A stretch of DNA of 64,000 nucleotides from Dehalococcoidia bacterium (lineage in GTDB: Bacteria > Chloroflexota > Dehalococcoidia > DSTF01 > JACRBR01), in NCBI GenBank assembly GCA_021731085.1, contig JAKFYB010000002.1:124001-188000 (forward strand), given 5' to 3'. Below, piece by piece: positions 33,896-42,307 of the stretch. A model generated the notes under the pieces. It was not told the DNA's origin. It was given only the letters and a program-made list of their open reading frames with translations, and did no database searches. Position numbers and translations under genes: made by a program. Each line of letters starts with the position of its first letter. Positions within the stretch are counted from its first letter, which is position 1.

Positions 33896-35218
33896 CTACG
33901 AAGCGGTGCGCCACGCGACGCCAAACAGCGGGATCGGTTCCTCAAACCCGCGCAACGTCGCCGGCCCCTTGTTCACCAGCACGAAGCCGTCTCCGGCCAA
34001 CTCGCGTACATTGTCTGTCACGAGAATCTGGTGCGCTTCTGACACACTGCAGACGCGCGCTGCCAGATTGACGGCGGTGCCAAACAGGTCTTCATCTTCG
34101 ACTACCGGCTGGCCCGCGTTGATGCCGATTCTCAGTTCCAGGGCAAGATCCGCTGTCGCGTTGTGCTCGGCGACCGCGCGCTGGATCTGAATCGCCGCGT
34201 CAAGCGCACGCGGCGTCGACAGAAACGACGCCATAATGCCGTCCCCCGTGTGCTTCACTTCGCTGCCCAGGTTAGCTTTCAGCGCATCGCGGACGATGCC
34301 GTTATGGGCGCGCACAAGATTCTGCGTTAGTTCATCGCCTATACGCTGGGCGATCGCGGTCGAATCCACGATGTCGGTAAACATGATTGTCATGGTGCGC
34401 ACGCGGCTGGGATCAAGCGCCGGAGCCCCGAGAAACTCTGCGATGGGCCCCCGCTCGCTTGACGGATTCTTGGCGTAGTTGCCATCGAGGAACCGCAGGG
34501 TCGCATTCGGAATCGCATCAGCAAGCGACGTCGCAATAGTCACACCGTCGTACGGCGTCTCACGATGCTGGAGGACGAGCACCGGCATCTGCAGTTCAGG
34601 CAGCAGGTGCATAACGTCGATCTTCGCGAGCTCGCCAATCGCGCGGATTGCGTTGTCCTGGGATGTGCACGCGCGCGCAAAGGACGCGTATGCTTTCGCG
34701 CCATCGGTGCCCCAACCGTAGCCGAGGCTGGCCAGCGTCTCCGTAAACATCTCCCAATTCGCGCGCATGAGGCCCGTCACAGCCTTGGTTTGCTGTTGCT
34801 CGCTGACAGTTCGGAAGTCCGCGTGCGCGTCGTACAACACGAGGCGCGAGACAAGATCCGGATGACGGGCGGCGAACACGATCGCGACGGGCGCAGTGGT
34901 CTGGAACCCCAGCAACGCAATTGGCCGCGTAGTTAGCTGTCCAACAACCGCTGCCAAATCCAGCACGCGTGCGTTAAGGCTGATGTCGTCAACATCCCGA
35001 TCCGAGAGTCCAGATCCTCTGCCGTCGAAGCGGACGAGTGTACGGTAGTCGGCAAGGTGGCTATACAGCTCGATATCGACAGGGCGTTCCAGTTCGAGCG
35101 CGATGTGCTCGAACGGCCAGCCGGACAAGTACACGAATGGCGCGCCATCGCCAACCGTCCAAAATGCGATACGTACGCCGTCTACAGTCTCGACGTGGCG
35201 AATCTCAGGAGTTTCCAC
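33896..35218 (-). CDS. Alpha/beta-hydrolase-fold domain fused to a class III adenylate/guanylate cyclase
   Basis: Two-domain protein of 440 residues. Residues 10-265 follow the alpha/beta hydrolase pattern (FDGRGSGLSDRD; strand ALLGFQTTAPVAIVFAARHP). But the nucleophile elbow GxSxG is GFQTT (104-108), with Gln106 where Ser should be, and no catalytic His is seen near FLDGNYAKN. The C-terminal cyclase domain (272-435) looks active: both metal Asp (Asp282, Asp326), the purine-specifying Lys322 and Asp377, and transition-state Asn384 and Arg388. Lys/Asp favour ATP, so cAMP is the expected product. The hydrolase fold probably acts as a ligand sensor for the cyclase. Confidence 0.87.
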   Translation of the reverse strand: METPEIRHVETVDGVRIAFWTVGDGAPFVYLSGWPFEHIALELERPVDIELYSHLADYRTLVRFDGRGSGLSDRDVDDISLNARVLDLAAVVGQLTTRPIALLGFQTTAPVAIVFAARHPDLVSRLVLYDAHADFRTVSEQQQTKAVTGLMRANWEMFTETLASLGYGWGTDGAKAYASFARACTSQDNAIRAIGELAKIDVMHLLPELQMPVLVLQHRETPYDGVTIATSLADAIPNATLRFLDGNYAKNPSSERGPIAEFLGAPALDPSRVRTMTIMFTDIVDSTAIAQRIGDELTQNLVRAHNGIVRDALKANLGSEVKHTGDGIMASFLSTPRALDAAIQIQRAVAEHNATADLALELRIGINAGQPVVEDEDLFGTAVNLAARVCSVSEAHQILVTDNVRELAGDGFVLVNKGPATLRGFEEPIPLFGVAWRTAS

Positions 35219-35238
35219 GCGAAGATTGTACCGCCGAC

Positions 35239-35694
35239 CTAGGCATGCGAGCGGGCCTGCAAGCGGGCAGCAAATTCATGAACTGCTGCCACCTGTTCTC
35301 GTGTTTCGACAGACCCCGGTCGCAATTCTCGAACACGCTCGACGGCCGCATCCGATGTGAGGCCGCCGCGGACAAGCCAGCACGCGACGACCGTCCCGGC
35401 GCGCCCTAGGCCGGCGGCGCAGTGGACGTCGGCCACGCCGCCATCTGCAATCGTGCGATCAATCGCCGCGAGCGCAGTGTCTATCTGGCTGGCAGTCGGC
35501 GGCGTGAAGTCCCGGACAGGTAAATGCAGCTCAGTGAGCGAAACACGTGCGAGGCGTTTGGCGCCATGGTCGCGGTCGTGGAGGTTGATCAGCAGCGTGA
35601 CACCTTCGGCGCGCAGTTGTTCGTACTCCTCGTCGCCGACCGGATAGCTCGACACAATCAACCCGTCGTCGACGCGTGTCCAGTTGAAGCCCAC
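35239..35694 (-). CDS. Dual-specificity / tyrosine protein phosphatase
   Basis: Cysteine phosphatase of 151 residues. The P-loop HCAAGLGRAGT gives His91, nucleophile Cys92 and Arg98 (HCx5R). The preceding RDFTPPTASQ carries a candidate general acid, Asp62. The small size and single domain fit the dual-specificity class, which may act on phosphoproteins or on phosphorylated lipids or sugars. It starts one base after the upstream esterase gene ends and lies 20 bases before the cyclase fusion, so the three genes are probably co-transcribed. Confidence 0.88.
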   Translation of the reverse strand: MGFNWTRVDDGLIVSSYPVGDEEYEQLRAEGVTLLINLHDRDHGAKRLARVSLTELHLPVRDFTPPTASQIDTALAAIDRTIADGGVADVHCAAGLGRAGTVVACWLVRGGLTSDAAVERVRELRPGSVETREQVAAVHEFAARLQARSHA

Positions 35695-35695
35695 G

Positions 35696-36550
35696 CTATG
35701 AGCCGGCGGCGGCTGCCGCGGGCGCGGGAAGCGAGAACGACCGCGGGTTCGTCACGTAGCGGTCGAGGAACAATGCCATGATGCCCGCCACCTGCCGGCC
35801 GAATTCCGGCGTACTGTCGAAGGCATGCGGCGCATCCGCATACACGTGTAGCTCCGTTGGTACGCCCGCCTCGATGAGCCGCGTGTACATCTCGAAGCTC
35901 GAAGCGTCCGGAACGATCGCGTCCTTGTTCCCTGTGACAAGCAACGTCGGAGGGAATCCGGCCTTCGCCCATTCCACGGGGCTTGCACGCCGTGCATCGT
36001 CCGGGCCAGCGGTCTTCTCGAACAGAAAGCGGATCGTTGGCGCTAGCGGCTGTCCCGCGACCTGCAGGATCGTCGGCGCGTACATGGCGACGCATGCCGC
36101 GACGTGTGTGGCCACACCGGGGTTGCCGCCGTTGCCCTCGAACTCAGGTTCGCCAGGCGTGCCAGCCACCATGAGCGCGACGTGAGCCCCAGCGCTGTTG
36201 CCCTCGACGATGATCTTCTCCGGATCGATGCCGAGCCTCGCAGCGTTCGCGCGCATCCAACGCAGGGCAGCCTTCACGTCGTGGATCTGCGCCGGCCACT
36301 TCGATTCGCCGGCAAGGCGGTATTCCGTCGCAACGCAGACATAGCCGATGCGTCCGAGCAGGATGCCGTAGCCATGAAGCTGCGATCGGTCGCCGCTCAA
36401 CCAGCTGCCGCCATGCACTAGCAGGACGGCGGGCCGGTTCGAGCCGGCTTGAGGCGGGTGATACACGGTGCACTTGAGGTCGCGGCCACCGCCGGTTCCA
36501 AACACGACGTCCGCTTCGACCGTCACACGACCAGTTTGCTGATCCGCCAT
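35696..36550 (-). CDS. Alpha/beta hydrolase, esterase/lipase (BD-FAE/hormone-sensitive-lipase-like)
   Basis: Hydrolase of 284 residues with the oxyanion-hole motif HGGSW (46-50), the nucleophile elbow VEGNSAGAHVAL (Ser119), a late Asp region (VTGNKDAIVPDA) and the catalytic His near DAPHAFDS. This order matches carboxylesterases of the HSL/BD-FAE type acting on small esters or acetylated sugars. No signal peptide, so it is cytoplasmic. First gene of a three-gene run with the phosphatase and the cyclase fusion. Confidence 0.87.
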   Translation of the reverse strand: MADQQTGRVTVEADVVFGTGGGRDLKCTVYHPPQAGSNRPAVLLVHGGSWLSGDRSQLHGYGILLGRIGYVCVATEYRLAGESKWPAQIHDVKAALRWMRANAARLGIDPEKIIVEGNSAGAHVALMVAGTPGEPEFEGNGGNPGVATHVAACVAMYAPTILQVAGQPLAPTIRFLFEKTAGPDDARRASPVEWAKAGFPPTLLVTGNKDAIVPDASSFEMYTRLIEAGVPTELHVYADAPHAFDSTPEFGRQVAGIMALFLDRYVTNPRSFSLPAPAAAAAGS

Positions 36551-36743
36551 TGCCGCCTCCGATAGCTGCGATTGATCTCTTGCACGACACTACGATCATC
36601 GCTCGCAACGAGCAAGAACTGAAGCTGATTCCGCCATTCGTCAACTAGCAGCTACCCAGATACGAGCCTAGAATGATGCGCTCAAAAAAGAGCGGCGCTC
36701 CGGCGAGGAGGAGCATCCAATAACAACGAGGGGAATCACCATC

Positions 36744-38201
36744 ATGGCCCGCAAGAACGGCACGAATCCAAGCGACCTGCCCGCCGCAACATACACGTTC
36801 AGCATCCAGGCGCAGTACGCGAACAAGCCCGGCATGCTCGCCCAGATCGCGGCGGCAGTGGGCGACCGTGGCGGCAGCATCGGTGACATTGACGTTGTGA
36901 AGAGCACCGGTTCGACGATGGTGCGCGACATTAGCGTGTCCGCGCGGGATAGCGACCATGCGCGAGACATCGTCGAGCACGTCAAGCGTGTCAAGGGCGT
37001 GCAGGTCAAGAGCGTCTCGGATCGCGTCTTCCAGTCGCACAAGGGCGGCAAGATCGAGATTCGCAACAGGGTGCCGGTCACGTCTCGTCGCGATCTCTCG
37101 GTCGTGTACACGCCGGGTGTCGCGCGTGTCTGCCTCGCAATCGACAAAGACCCCGAGGCCGCGTACTCGATGACTATCAAGGGCAACACCGTCGCAGTGG
37201 TGAGCGATGGGACGGCAATCCTCGGACTCGGCGACCTCGGTCCGGAGGCGGCGATGCCGGTCATGGAGGGCAAGGCCATGCTCTTCAAAGCATTCGGCGG
37301 CGTCGACGCATGGCCCATCTGTCTCGCGACGAAGGATCAGGATGAGATTGTCAATATCGTGAAAGCGATTGCGCCAGGCTTTGGCGGCATCAACCTCGAG
37401 GACATCTCCGCGCCACGCTGCTTCTACATCGAAGAGCGCCTGAAGAAAGAACTCAACATCCCGGTGTTCCACGATGACCAGCACGGAACCGCCGTTGTTG
37501 TGTTGGCTGCCGTGCTCAACGCGGTGCGCATCGTGAAGAAGGACATCACCGACCTCAAAGTTGTCGTGCTCGGCGTGGGCGCGGCGGGCGTTGCCTGCTC
37601 GAAGATCCTGATGTCGGCAGGCGTGACGAACATCATTGGCTGTGACCGCGCCGGCATCATCCACAAGGGCCGCAAAGAGAACATGAACTTCATGAAGGAC
37701 TGGTTCGCCGAGAACACGAACCTGGAGGGCGTAAGCGGTTCGGTGTCCGACGCGATGGAAGGCGCCGACGTGTTCCTTGGCCTCGCTGGCCCGAACCAGA
37801 TCACAGTCGACGACGTGAAGAAGATGGCGCGTGACCCGATCGTCATGGCGATGGCCAACCCCGATCCAGAGATCCGCCCCGAGCTGGCGAACCCACACGT
37901 CGCGGTGATGGCAACGGGCCGTAGCGATTTCCCGAACCAGATCAACAACGTCCTGTGCTTCCCCGGCCTCTTCCGCGGCGTGCTCGACGTCCGCGCGCGG
38001 CAGATCACGGAGAACATGAAGCTACGCGCGGCTGAGGCGATCGCCGCGGCTGTCGGCAAGAACGAGCTCAGTTCGGAGTACATCATCCCGAGCGTGTTCC
38101 ACCCGACTGTCGCGAAGAACGTCGCGAAGGCCGTCGCGGAGGCGGCGATCGAGGATGGCGTCGCGGAGCGCGAGAGGCCACCGATCCCGGTGTTCCTCTA
38201 G
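36744..38201 (+). CDS. NAD(P)-dependent malic enzyme with N-terminal ACT domain
   Basis: Decarboxylates malate to pyruvate with reduction of NAD(P). Of its 485 residues, an N-terminal ACT domain (about 10-88) precedes the catalytic part. The latter has the Tyr in SVVYTPGVARVC, the Lys/metal region in GLGDLGPEAAMPVMEGKAML, the FHDDQHGTA metal-binding block and the NAD loop VVLGVGAAGVACSKIL. The fusion with ACT, a domain that usually binds amino acids, suggests allosteric control. The 193-base gap upstream ends in GAGGGG, a good ribosome-binding site 10 bases before the ATG. Confidence 0.94.
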   Translation: MARKNGTNPSDLPAATYTFSIQAQYANKPGMLAQIAAAVGDRGGSIGDIDVVKSTGSTMVRDISVSARDSDHARDIVEHVKRVKGVQVKSVSDRVFQSHKGGKIEIRNRVPVTSRRDLSVVYTPGVARVCLAIDKDPEAAYSMTIKGNTVAVVSDGTAILGLGDLGPEAAMPVMEGKAMLFKAFGGVDAWPICLATKDQDEIVNIVKAIAPGFGGINLEDISAPRCFYIEERLKKELNIPVFHDDQHGTAVVVLAAVLNAVRIVKKDITDLKVVVLGVGAAGVACSKILMSAGVTNIIGCDRAGIIHKGRKENMNFMKDWFAENTNLEGVSGSVSDAMEGADVFLGLAGPNQITVDDVKKMARDPIVMAMANPDPEIRPELANPHVAVMATGRSDFPNQINNVLCFPGLFRGVLDVRARQITENMKLRAAEAIAAAVGKNELSSEYIIPSVFHPTVAKNVAKAVAEAAIEDGVAERERPPIPVFL

Positions 38202-38212
38202 GAACTCAGAAC

Positions 38213-39598
38213 CTAGGCGTTGTGGGCCGTCTGCTCGGCGATGAAGGCGACAAACGTCTGCTGTGCTTCCTCGTCAGCCGTGCGGCTCGACTCCCATACC
38301 AACCAGGCACCGAGGGACGCGACGGTCACGGTCGCGAGCAGCATTGAGTAGCGCAGGGCATCGCCTTCGCTGAAGTCTGCCATCTGGAACAGCTCCGAGA
38401 CGCCGCCGACAACGAGCGGCGCCATAGCCGCGCCCATCACGGACAGCGACAGGCCGAACGCAGCGAACGACTGACTGCGGATCCGCGGCGGCGAGCAAGC
38501 GGCGACGATCGGAATCAATCCACCGGATCCGATAGAGGCCGCGAACGCACCGAAAATAAGCAACACCAGCGCGAGAGGCGCGTACGGCACAGCGAACGCA
38601 GCCGTCCACGTGACGAGTAGGATGACGACCGACAACGCGCCCAGCCGGCCGAGGTAGCCAAGCCCACGATGGAGGCGGTTGTCGGCGAACGGGCCTGCGA
38701 ACCACTGGCCGATGAATGCAGCCACCGCGAGGATCCCGAAGACGCCGCCGGCCTGCTCCGTCGTGAGTCCGTACTCCCGCTCAAATAGCGTCGGCAGCCA
38801 CACGAGGACGCCAATCAGCGTGAAGCCAATCGCTGCGTTCGCGAAAATCATGTACCTGAGTGTCCGCGACTTGAAAATGATCCCGAGGCTTTCAAAGAAG
38901 CCCTTCTTGTCCGTTGGCTCGCGTAAGAACTCCCCAAGCATTGGGTTGTCGACGCGGGCTTCGTCAAGCTCTGCCGCGCCGCGCTTTGGCTCCGGAAGGG
39001 TCAGCGCGACAAGGCCGAAGATGAGGCCAGGAATCGCAGCAGCCGCGAAACCCCAGCGCCAACCGATGCCGGCAACGATCGCGGCTCCGAGCACCGCACC
39101 AAGGATTGAGCCAAAGGCGTTTGCAGAACGCCAGTAGTTCATCACGCGACCACGGACAGAGGACGGATAGTAGTCGGACAGGAGGCTGAGGTGCGTTGGC
39201 CCTATCGTCGCTTGACCGATACCGAGCAATCCTCGTGTCAGGAAGAGTTGCAAGAAGGTTCGTGAGAACGCTGCGAGTAGTCCGGAGAAGCCCCAGATCA
39301 TGGCTCCGACCGCGAGAATCGTCGTCCGCTTGGACCTGTCCGCGAGGTTACCGACTGGCAACGAGAGGATGCCCGTGAGGAAGATCACCGCGAGGGGCAG
39401 CAAGCCGACTGTGAAGTCCGACAGCCCGAAATACACGCGGATGTCGTCGAGAGCGATCGTAAGGACGGCGCGGTCGAACTCATCGACAGCGTTGAGGATG
39501 AAGAGGATCACGAGAGGGCGGAGCGCGTACTGCCGAAGTGACGGCAGCTTGCGCGTGATATCGGGAATCGCGGCAGCTTCTGCTGATGGGTCGATCAC
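38213..39598 (-). CDS. Major facilitator superfamily transporter
   Basis: Inner-membrane secondary transporter of 461 residues with about 12 hydrophobic helices. The MFS loop 2-3 signature is visible as GNLADRSKRTTILAVG (about residues 82-97), and a related sequence FADNRLHRGLGYLGR appears in the second half. The pattern resembles the spinster/hexuronate-type MFS families, but the substrate cannot be named. It converges on the malic enzyme gene with 11 bases between. Confidence 0.9.
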   Translation of the reverse strand: MIDPSAEAAAIPDITRKLPSLRQYALRPLVILFILNAVDEFDRAVLTIALDDIRVYFGLSDFTVGLLPLAVIFLTGILSLPVGNLADRSKRTTILAVGAMIWGFSGLLAAFSRTFLQLFLTRGLLGIGQATIGPTHLSLLSDYYPSSVRGRVMNYWRSANAFGSILGAVLGAAIVAGIGWRWGFAAAAIPGLIFGLVALTLPEPKRGAAELDEARVDNPMLGEFLREPTDKKGFFESLGIIFKSRTLRYMIFANAAIGFTLIGVLVWLPTLFEREYGLTTEQAGGVFGILAVAAFIGQWFAGPFADNRLHRGLGYLGRLGALSVVILLVTWTAAFAVPYAPLALVLLIFGAFAASIGSGGLIPIVAACSPPRIRSQSFAAFGLSLSVMGAAMAPLVVGGVSELFQMADFSEGDALRYSMLLATVTVASLGAWLVWESSRTADEEAQQTFVAFIAEQTAHNA

Positions 39599-39757
39599 GC
39601 AGGCATGGTATTCGGCGCGCCGCTTAGGCGCCCTCCGGGATGACGATTCGGCAGGCGCGCGGACGGATCGGCAGGCCGGCTATCGCAAACGTGCGCGTAA
39701 CGGCGCAAACGGCTACTGTTTCCGCAACCCTGCCGACTTTCATCCGGAGGCACCACA

Positions 39758-40354
39758 ATGAACACCTTCGCCTCGAAGGCTGGCTGGGTCATGGCCGCGC
39801 TCGCTAGCGTCACCTTAGTTGCGTCGTGGGCCGGCGCGATCAACGCCGGGCCGCTGGATCCGCCCGGCGATCCCGCTTCGACGATGAAGACGCTCGATGA
39901 CATCCCGGGATCATGGAGCCGTTTGCTGTCTTCGACGGGTGGCTGTGCTTCCGACCGCTTCGATTGCGTGCTCGAAGGCGACAGTGCCGTGCTGGATCGC
40001 GAGACCGGCATCGTCTGGGAGCGTACCCCGTCGGAGAACACGCTCGACTGGGACACCGCGTTCACGGCGTGCCGCGACCGGAATGTTGGCGGCCGCCGGG
40101 GGTGGCGCGCGCCGACCGTGGCGGAACTCCAGTCACTACTCGATGAAACGACTGCCGACGGCTTGCCGGTCGATCACCCGTTTGTGTACGCCGGTCCGAA
40201 CGTCACGTTCTGGTCAAGTGCACGCGATACCGCCAGTCCGGCCGGGAGGTCGCTGCGCGTGAGCATTGATGACGGCACGGCGGTGAACGATCTGAACGAA
40301 ACAGCTCACAGAGTCTGGTGCGTACGTGGTCCGGGCGGCGTCGATGTGCAGTAG
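39758..40354 (+). CDS. Exported protein with Lcl C-terminal (DUF1566) domain
   Basis: Protein of 198 residues with a signal peptide (about 1-30: basic start, hydrophobic GWVMAALASVTLVASWAGA). Residues 75-195 show the Lcl/DUF1566 pattern: TGIVWERTPSENTLDWDTAF, ACRDRNVGGRRGWRAPTVAE, VTFWSSARDTAS and the closing HRVWCVRG. In other bacteria this domain occurs in surface or collagen-like proteins with adhesion-type roles. GGAGG 7 bases before the ATG supports the start. No partner gene nearby. Confidence 0.8.
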   Translation: MNTFASKAGWVMAALASVTLVASWAGAINAGPLDPPGDPASTMKTLDDIPGSWSRLLSSTGGCASDRFDCVLEGDSAVLDRETGIVWERTPSENTLDWDTAFTACRDRNVGGRRGWRAPTVAELQSLLDETTADGLPVDHPFVYAGPNVTFWSSARDTASPAGRSLRVSIDDGTAVNDLNETAHRVWCVRGPGGVDVQ

Positions 40355-40358
40355 GGGG

Positions 40359-40616
40359 CTAACTCTTCACGAGCAGCGCATCGTTGTCGTAAAGCTTGTA
40401 CACGCGCACGCCGCCTGCCGCACCGACCTCTAGGCAGAGGCCGCAAAGGATGCACTCGTCGATGTTGTCTTCGACGAGCGATACGCGGCCACCCTTGTCC
40501 ACGAAGATGTCGACCGGGCACACGCCTTCGAGATGCTTCGCGGCTGCGGCGTCGTTCGCGACAACGTCATCGACCTCGACTCGAACGAACATGCCTGTCT
40601 CTGATCGAAGGGTCAT
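40359..40616 (-). CDS. Small 4Fe-4S ferredoxin, FixX-like
   Basis: Electron carrier of 85 residues with exactly four Cys: Cys33 (in GVCPVDIF) and Cys55, Cys58, Cys61 (in ECILCGLC). CxxCxxC plus a distant CP is enough for one 4Fe-4S cluster, and the CP-before-CxxCxxC order is that of FixX-like ferredoxins that serve electron-transfer flavoprotein dehydrogenases. No ETF genes are in the window. It lies 31 bases downstream of sucD on the same strand and may be the last gene of that operon. Confidence 0.8.
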   Translation of the reverse strand: MTLRSETGMFVRVEVDDVVANDAAAAKHLEGVCPVDIFVDKGGRVSLVEDNIDECILCGLCLEVGAAGGVRVYKLYDNDALLVKS

Positions 40617-40647
40617 CGCGATACTCCAACCGTAATCTGCAGTGATG

Positions 40648-41556
40648 TCACGCTCCGCCTCCGGCGAGCCGGCGCTTGAGAATGTCGGGGATATCCTGGA
40701 TTTGCTCGGCGACCGAAATACCTGCGTCCTTCATGCGGGTCAGCTTCTCGGCCGTGGTGTCTGCTTTGCCTTCAACGATCGTGCCCGCGTGGCCGAAGCG
40801 CATGCCGGGCATCTCGTCCATGAACTTGCCTGCCATGAACGCGACGACGGGCAGCTTTGAGCCGCTCGCCTTCATGTATTCGGCAAGCTGCGCCTCCATG
40901 CGACCACCTGGCTCGCTGTAGATGACGATCGCTTTCGTTTCGGGGTCAGCATCGAACAGCGGCATCAATTCCGCGTAGGTCGAACCGATGATGGCGTCGC
41001 CGCCGATGCTGACGGCCGTGCTCTGTCCGAGGCCCGCTGCTGTGAGCGTGTTCGCAATCTCGGTCGTCATACCGCCTGAGCGGGACATGATGCCGATCGG
41101 GCCGGGTGTGTATGCCTTGCGCGCCGAAACCGCCGCGCCGCCCATGCCGCCGACTCGCGACTTGCCAGGCGTCAGCACGCCCAGGCAGTTCGGCCCGATG
41201 ATCCGCGCGCCTTCGCGATTCGCGTACTCAACCATCTGCGCCACTTCGAGGCGCGGAATACGTTCCGTGACGATGACGATGAGCTTGATGCCGTTCTCGA
41301 TCGCCTCGAAGCAAGCGTCGCGCACCGCGGGCGGTGGCACGGAGATAACGCTGGCATCAACGCGCTGCTTCTTCGTGATCGCCGCAACGGTGTCGTACAC
41401 CGGAACGCCGTGCACGTCGCGGCCGCCGCGGCCCGGCGTCACGCCCCCAACGAGCTTCGAGCCGTAGTCGATGCACTCGCGCGCCATGTTTACGGCCTCG
41501 CGGCCTGTGATGCCCTGGATGATGAACGTCGTGTTCTCGTCGATCAGGATGCTCAT
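40648..41556 (-). CDS. sucD: Succinate-CoA ligase (ADP-forming), alpha subunit
   Basis: Alpha subunit of 302 residues, which with SucC makes ATP or GTP from succinyl-CoA in the citric acid cycle. It starts MSILIDENTTFIIQGITG, the CoA-binding Rossmann strand. It carries the phosphohistidine segment RFGHAGTIVEG (His in GHAGT; most relatives have GHAGA) and the IYSEPGG loop. I chose the ATG at 41556 over an in-frame start at 41685, because the 43 extra residues are not family-like and overlap the DUF1330 gene. The stop of that upstream gene overlaps the ATG by 4 bases. Confidence 0.93.
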   Translation of the reverse strand: MSILIDENTTFIIQGITGREAVNMARECIDYGSKLVGGVTPGRGGRDVHGVPVYDTVAAITKKQRVDASVISVPPPAVRDACFEAIENGIKLIVIVTERIPRLEVAQMVEYANREGARIIGPNCLGVLTPGKSRVGGMGGAAVSARKAYTPGPIGIMSRSGGMTTEIANTLTAAGLGQSTAVSIGGDAIIGSTYAELMPLFDADPETKAIVIYSEPGGRMEAQLAEYMKASGSKLPVVAFMAGKFMDEMPGMRFGHAGTIVEGKADTTAEKLTRMKDAGISVAEQIQDIPDILKRRLAGGGA

Positions 41557-41882
41557 GAAGACACCGATTCCTTTGGCCCATGCGGCTGCTCGGGCATCGT
41601 AAGACCCTCCAACATGATCAGCGTGCCGTTCGTCGCATCCTTGCGCAGACTGATGACGGCCTGATATGCCGGCGATTCGTACCACGCCTTCAGCGACGCC
41701 ATGTCGGGAAACTCGCCGATGACGGTGCGCGGGAACGGCGGCGAGCCTTCGACCGCCTCCACATCGTTCGCTGCGACGAGATGACCGCCGAAGGGCCCAA
41801 TCGTCGACATGACTGCCGAGGCGTACTGGCGGTACATGTCGAGGTCGTGGACGGACATCTGTGCAATCACGTAGGCGGCCAT
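41553..41882 (-). CDS. DUF1330-family protein
   Basis: Small protein of 109 residues with the DUF1330 ferredoxin-like fold pattern: AAYVIAQMSVHDLDMYRQYA at the N-terminus, GGHLVAANDVEAVEG, and the signature VIGEFPDMASLKAWYESPAY. Function unknown. ATG 41882 follows GAAGG by 9 bases and overlaps the upstream stop (TGATG). Its own stop overlaps the sucD start, so it is translationally locked into the sucC-sucD operon. Confidence 0.85.
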   Translation of the reverse strand: MAAYVIAQMSVHDLDMYRQYASAVMSTIGPFGGHLVAANDVEAVEGSPPFPRTVIGEFPDMASLKAWYESPAYQAVISLRKDATNGTLIMLEGLTMPEQPHGPKESVSS

Positions 41883-42307
41883 CACACCCATCCTTCGCGT
41901 TTGTAGATCTTGAAGCCGTCAGCGAGCGCCTGCTTGATCTGCTTTAGGATGACGGCATCCTGGGTCTTCAGGTGGAAGCATGATCTGCCCTTGAGGAGCG
42001 ACAGGAGTTCTGGCTTGAACATCTCCTTCACTTCAACCTCGGCGTAGATTGGCATGTAGTAGAAACCGATGTAGCCTTTGCGCGGAATCACGCCCGCAAA
42101 GTAGATCTCTTTGCGCTTACGACCGTGGACGACCATCGGCTTTGTCTTCCACAGGTGGTACCCGCCCCACTCGTCGGTTCGCACTTCGAACGGCGGCGTG
42201 TACTTCGCGAGCAACGCCTTCATCTCAGCGAAGATGCCGTCGGGCAACTCCACCTTCTTGGCAGAAGTCTTGCTGGGTGAGCGCTTGGTAGGCGCGTTGG
42301 TCGCCAT
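41882..42307 (-). CDS. DUF1801/YdhG-like protein
   Basis: Protein of 141 residues: a basic Ser/Lys-rich N-terminal tail (about 1-22), then a domain resembling DUF1801 (YdhG-like). Visible segments are VVHGRKRKEIYFAGVIPRKG, IGFYYMPIY, LLSLLKGRSCFHLKT and the C-terminal LADGFKIYKREGWV. Function unknown. I chose ATG 42307, which overlaps the sucC stop (TGATG); the frame is open further upstream but lies inside sucC. The three TGATG-type junctions in a row show that sucC, this gene, the DUF1330 gene and sucD are one translational unit. Confidence 0.75.
   Translation of the reverse strand: MATNAPTKRSPSKTSAKKVELPDGIFAEMKALLAKYTPPFEVRTDEWGGYHLWKTKPMVVHGRKRKEIYFAGVIPRKGYIGFYYMPIYAEVEVKEMFKPELLSLLKGRSCFHLKTQDAVILKQIKQALADGFKIYKREGWV

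Noticed and set aside
36645-37898. 417-codon minus-strand frame opposite the malic enzyme gene
   Set aside because: It is antisense to a strongly conserved malic enzyme. Its His/Arg/Val-rich composition is a shadow of that gene.
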